A DNA stretch of 64,000 nt, from positions 62,001 to 126,000 of the forward strand of contig CACZEK010000007.1 of the NCBI GenBank assembly GCA_902780135.1. The letters run 5' to 3'. A program made the translations under genes and the position numbers. The stretch comes from an uncultured bacterium (GTDB taxonomy: Bacteria > Verrucomicrobiota > Lentisphaeria > Victivallales > UBA1829). Below the pieces are notes generated by a model. The model was not told the origin of the DNA, made no database searches, and saw only the letters and a list, made by a program, of their open reading frames with translations. This document shows positions 63,137 to 64,000 of this stretch, piece after piece. How positions within the stretch are numbered: the first letter of the stretch is position 1; the number at the start of each line of letters is the position of its first letter.

Positions 63137-63231
63137 TCGGCGTCGGACCCCAACGAGATCGGAATAACGTTACTTTTGCGTTTTTTCCTGTTTTTTTTCG
63201 GTTTTTCTTCCGTCTTTCAGCATTTCGGCGT

Positions 63232-63259
63232 TTGAAAACACGGAAAAAGCGTGTATTTT
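63232..63259 (+). promoter_or_regulatory. Promoter of the ferredoxin-like / hydrogenase operon
   Basis: TTGAAA (63232-63237), a 16-bp spacer and TATTTT (63254-63259). Confidence 0.55.
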
Positions 63260-63350
63260 CCTGTTAACGGCTATTCTTTCACACGGACAGGACACCCGAA
63301 CCGCCTGCGCCCATTTCCGGCCCGGCCCGCGGAGAAAAGGAACTGCAATC

Positions 63351-63626
63351 ATGAGCGACGACACAAAAATCGAAGTGGAGATCTTCTGCGGCATGACCTG
63401 CTACATGCTGGGGAATGCCCGAATTCTGAACATCGGTGCGTATCTGCCCGAAAAATGGCTCCCTCACATTGAGCTGATGGTGTCGCCGTGTCCCGTGGAC
63501 TGCGGGTGCCTGGACCTTGCGAAAGCGCCGTTCGCGCGCATCAACGGACGGCTTATTCAGAACGCCACGCTGGAATCCGTCTGCGAGGCGATCACCGAGA
63601 TCATGAACCGGCAGGAGGAGGCATGA
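63351..63626 (+). CDS. Thioredoxin-like [2Fe-2S] ferredoxin domain protein
   Basis: The 91-residue protein matches the thioredoxin-fold [2Fe-2S] family related to the NuoE/HndA C-terminal domain. It has IEVEIFCGMTCYMLGN with C13 and C17, a central helix and strand, then SPCPVDCGC (C47, C51, C53), and the end domain FARINGRLIQNATLESVCEAITEIM. Typical members use four cysteines; here at least four are available. It probably carries electrons to or from the hydrogenase encoded next, whose start overlaps its stop by 4 bp (ATGA). AAGGAAC precedes the ATG. Confidence 0.8.
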   Translation: MSDDTKIEVEIFCGMTCYMLGNARILNIGAYLPEKWLPHIELMVSPCPVDCGCLDLAKAPFARINGRLIQNATLESVCEAITEIMNRQEEA

Positions 63627-64000
63627 CCATGGATTATTCCAACAGTCCCGAACGGCAGCGCCGCGAACTCATGATCCGGCTCGCCTGCGAGTTCCGGAAC
63701 GGTACGCTCCAGGATACGATCGACAAGCTCCCCTGCTATGTGAAGCCGTCCGGATCCAAACCGCTCCACTGCTGTCTGTCGCACGACCGCGAAGTTATCC
63801 GCTGCCGCATCATGGCGCTTCTCGGCCTTGACGCGCAGGACGAGGAGGACGACAGCCGGTTCCCGCACGAATATCTGGATCAGGTCTCCGCGGACTCGGA
63901 ACGCCCCGAGCGTCCCCTCACGGTCGCCCGCGTGGCATGTTCCAGCTGCCCGGACGCGAAGATCGAGGTCGTCCAGAGCCTCTGCCGCAACTGTTTCGCG
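63623..64000 (+). CDS. N-terminus of a monomeric [FeFe] hydrogenase, group-B-like (cut by window edge)
   Basis: The first 126 residues are visible. RRELMIRLACEFRNGTLQDTIDKLPCYVKP (13-42), then PLHCCLSHDREVIRCRIMALLG (48-69) and ACSSCPDAKIEVVQSLCRNC (105-124) follow the N-terminal pattern of group B [FeFe] hydrogenases: a helical domain with a CC pair, and the start of a ferredoxin-like 4Fe-4S region (C106, C109, C121, C124). The H-cluster domain would lie beyond the window, so the call cannot be confirmed here. GGAGGAGG gives a strong ribosome site. Pairs with the [2Fe-2S] protein upstream; H2 formation fits the ackA fermentation. Confidence 0.72.
   Translation, partial: MTMDYSNSPERQRRELMIRLACEFRNGTLQDTIDKLPCYVKPSGSKPLHCCLSHDREVIRCRIMALLGLDAQDEEDDSRFPHEYLDQVSADSERPERPLTVARVACSSCPDAKIEVVQSLCRNCFA

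Larger units (their letters stand above)
62308..63231. other. Third gene-free repeat block
   Basis: It contains three 40-nt hairpins in inverted orientation in a tandem arrangement, then three short tandem units (62998-63136) and a T-rich stretch. No protein or RNA gene could be supported between the DUF2339 promoter and the ferredoxin-like gene promoter. Confidence 0.65.

Noticed and set aside
1-64000. tRNA or rRNA genes
   Set aside because: I looked through the intergenic spaces for cloverleaf and TTCGANNC/CCA-type signals and for rRNA segments and found none.

Overview
The window is G+C-rich, densely coded chromosomal DNA from an anaerobic, LPS-producing Gram-negative bacterium. The best guess is a member of the PVC superphylum close to Lentisphaerota (Victivallis-like). 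This is inferred from an envelope with LptD, an MsbA-like exporter, a Kdo-kinase-like protein and a complete arnBTCAD operon; fermentative genes (acetate kinase and the start of an [FeFe] hydrogenase); and a histone-H1-like/DksA fusion protein. No rRNA or tRNA was seen, so the taxonomy remains an inference.

Layout. 0-5 kb: lspA (cut by the window edge) behind the H1-like/DksA protein, then a PHP phosphoesterase, trmB, a TRL-family lipoprotein and prmC. 5-8 kb: apgM, a LexA-like regulator that lacks the autoprotease serine, and a gene-free 0.9-kb block of palindromic repeats. 8-13 kb: a small lipoprotein, then an envelope operon (MsbA-like ABC exporter, WaaP-like kinase, FAD oxidoreductase). 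13-20 kb: a BspA-type leucine-rich-repeat lipoprotein in A+T-rich surroundings, then dnaN-recF-thiI. 20-25 kb: SIS isomerase, uppS, cdsA, glgB. 25-27 kb: an abiE toxin-antitoxin pair with an excisionase-like HTH gene, an accessory islet of lower G+C. 27-40 kb: yajC-secDF, the L-Ara4N operon arnB-arnT-arnC-arnA-arnD with thiamine pyrophosphokinase, and ackA. 40-48 kb (minus strand): mreB-ruvB-glycosyltransferase-deacetylase and lptD-lysA. 48-49 kb: a second repeat block. 49-57.5 kb: proS, metG, then the minus-strand operon glgC-HD hydrolase-TauE/SafE permease-YihY. 57.5-62 kb: a candidate structured RNA, then a DUF2339/DUF3999-like membrane pair. 62-64 kb: a third repeat block in inverted orientation, then a thioredoxin-like [2Fe-2S] protein and the N-terminus of a group-B-type [FeFe] hydrogenase.

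Functional themes. Several units build or modify the outer membrane: lipid A export and decoration, LptD assembly, undecaprenyl phosphate from UppS, and CDP-diacylglycerol from CdsA. GlgB and GlgC point to glycogen storage. AckA and the hydrogenase point to acetate and H2 formation.

The least explained sequence is a family of 40-nt perfect or near-perfect hairpins with a constant asymmetrical context. There are ten clear copies and one degenerate copy in gene-free blocks at 7.4-7.9, 27.1, 48.3-48.9 and 62.6-63.0 kb. A second, unrelated hairpin family sits only between convergent genes. Promoters are strikingly uniform: a TTGNNN -35 box, a 16-17 bp spacer and a -10 box that is usually TATATT. 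They decide several start codons, including a TTG start for lptD.
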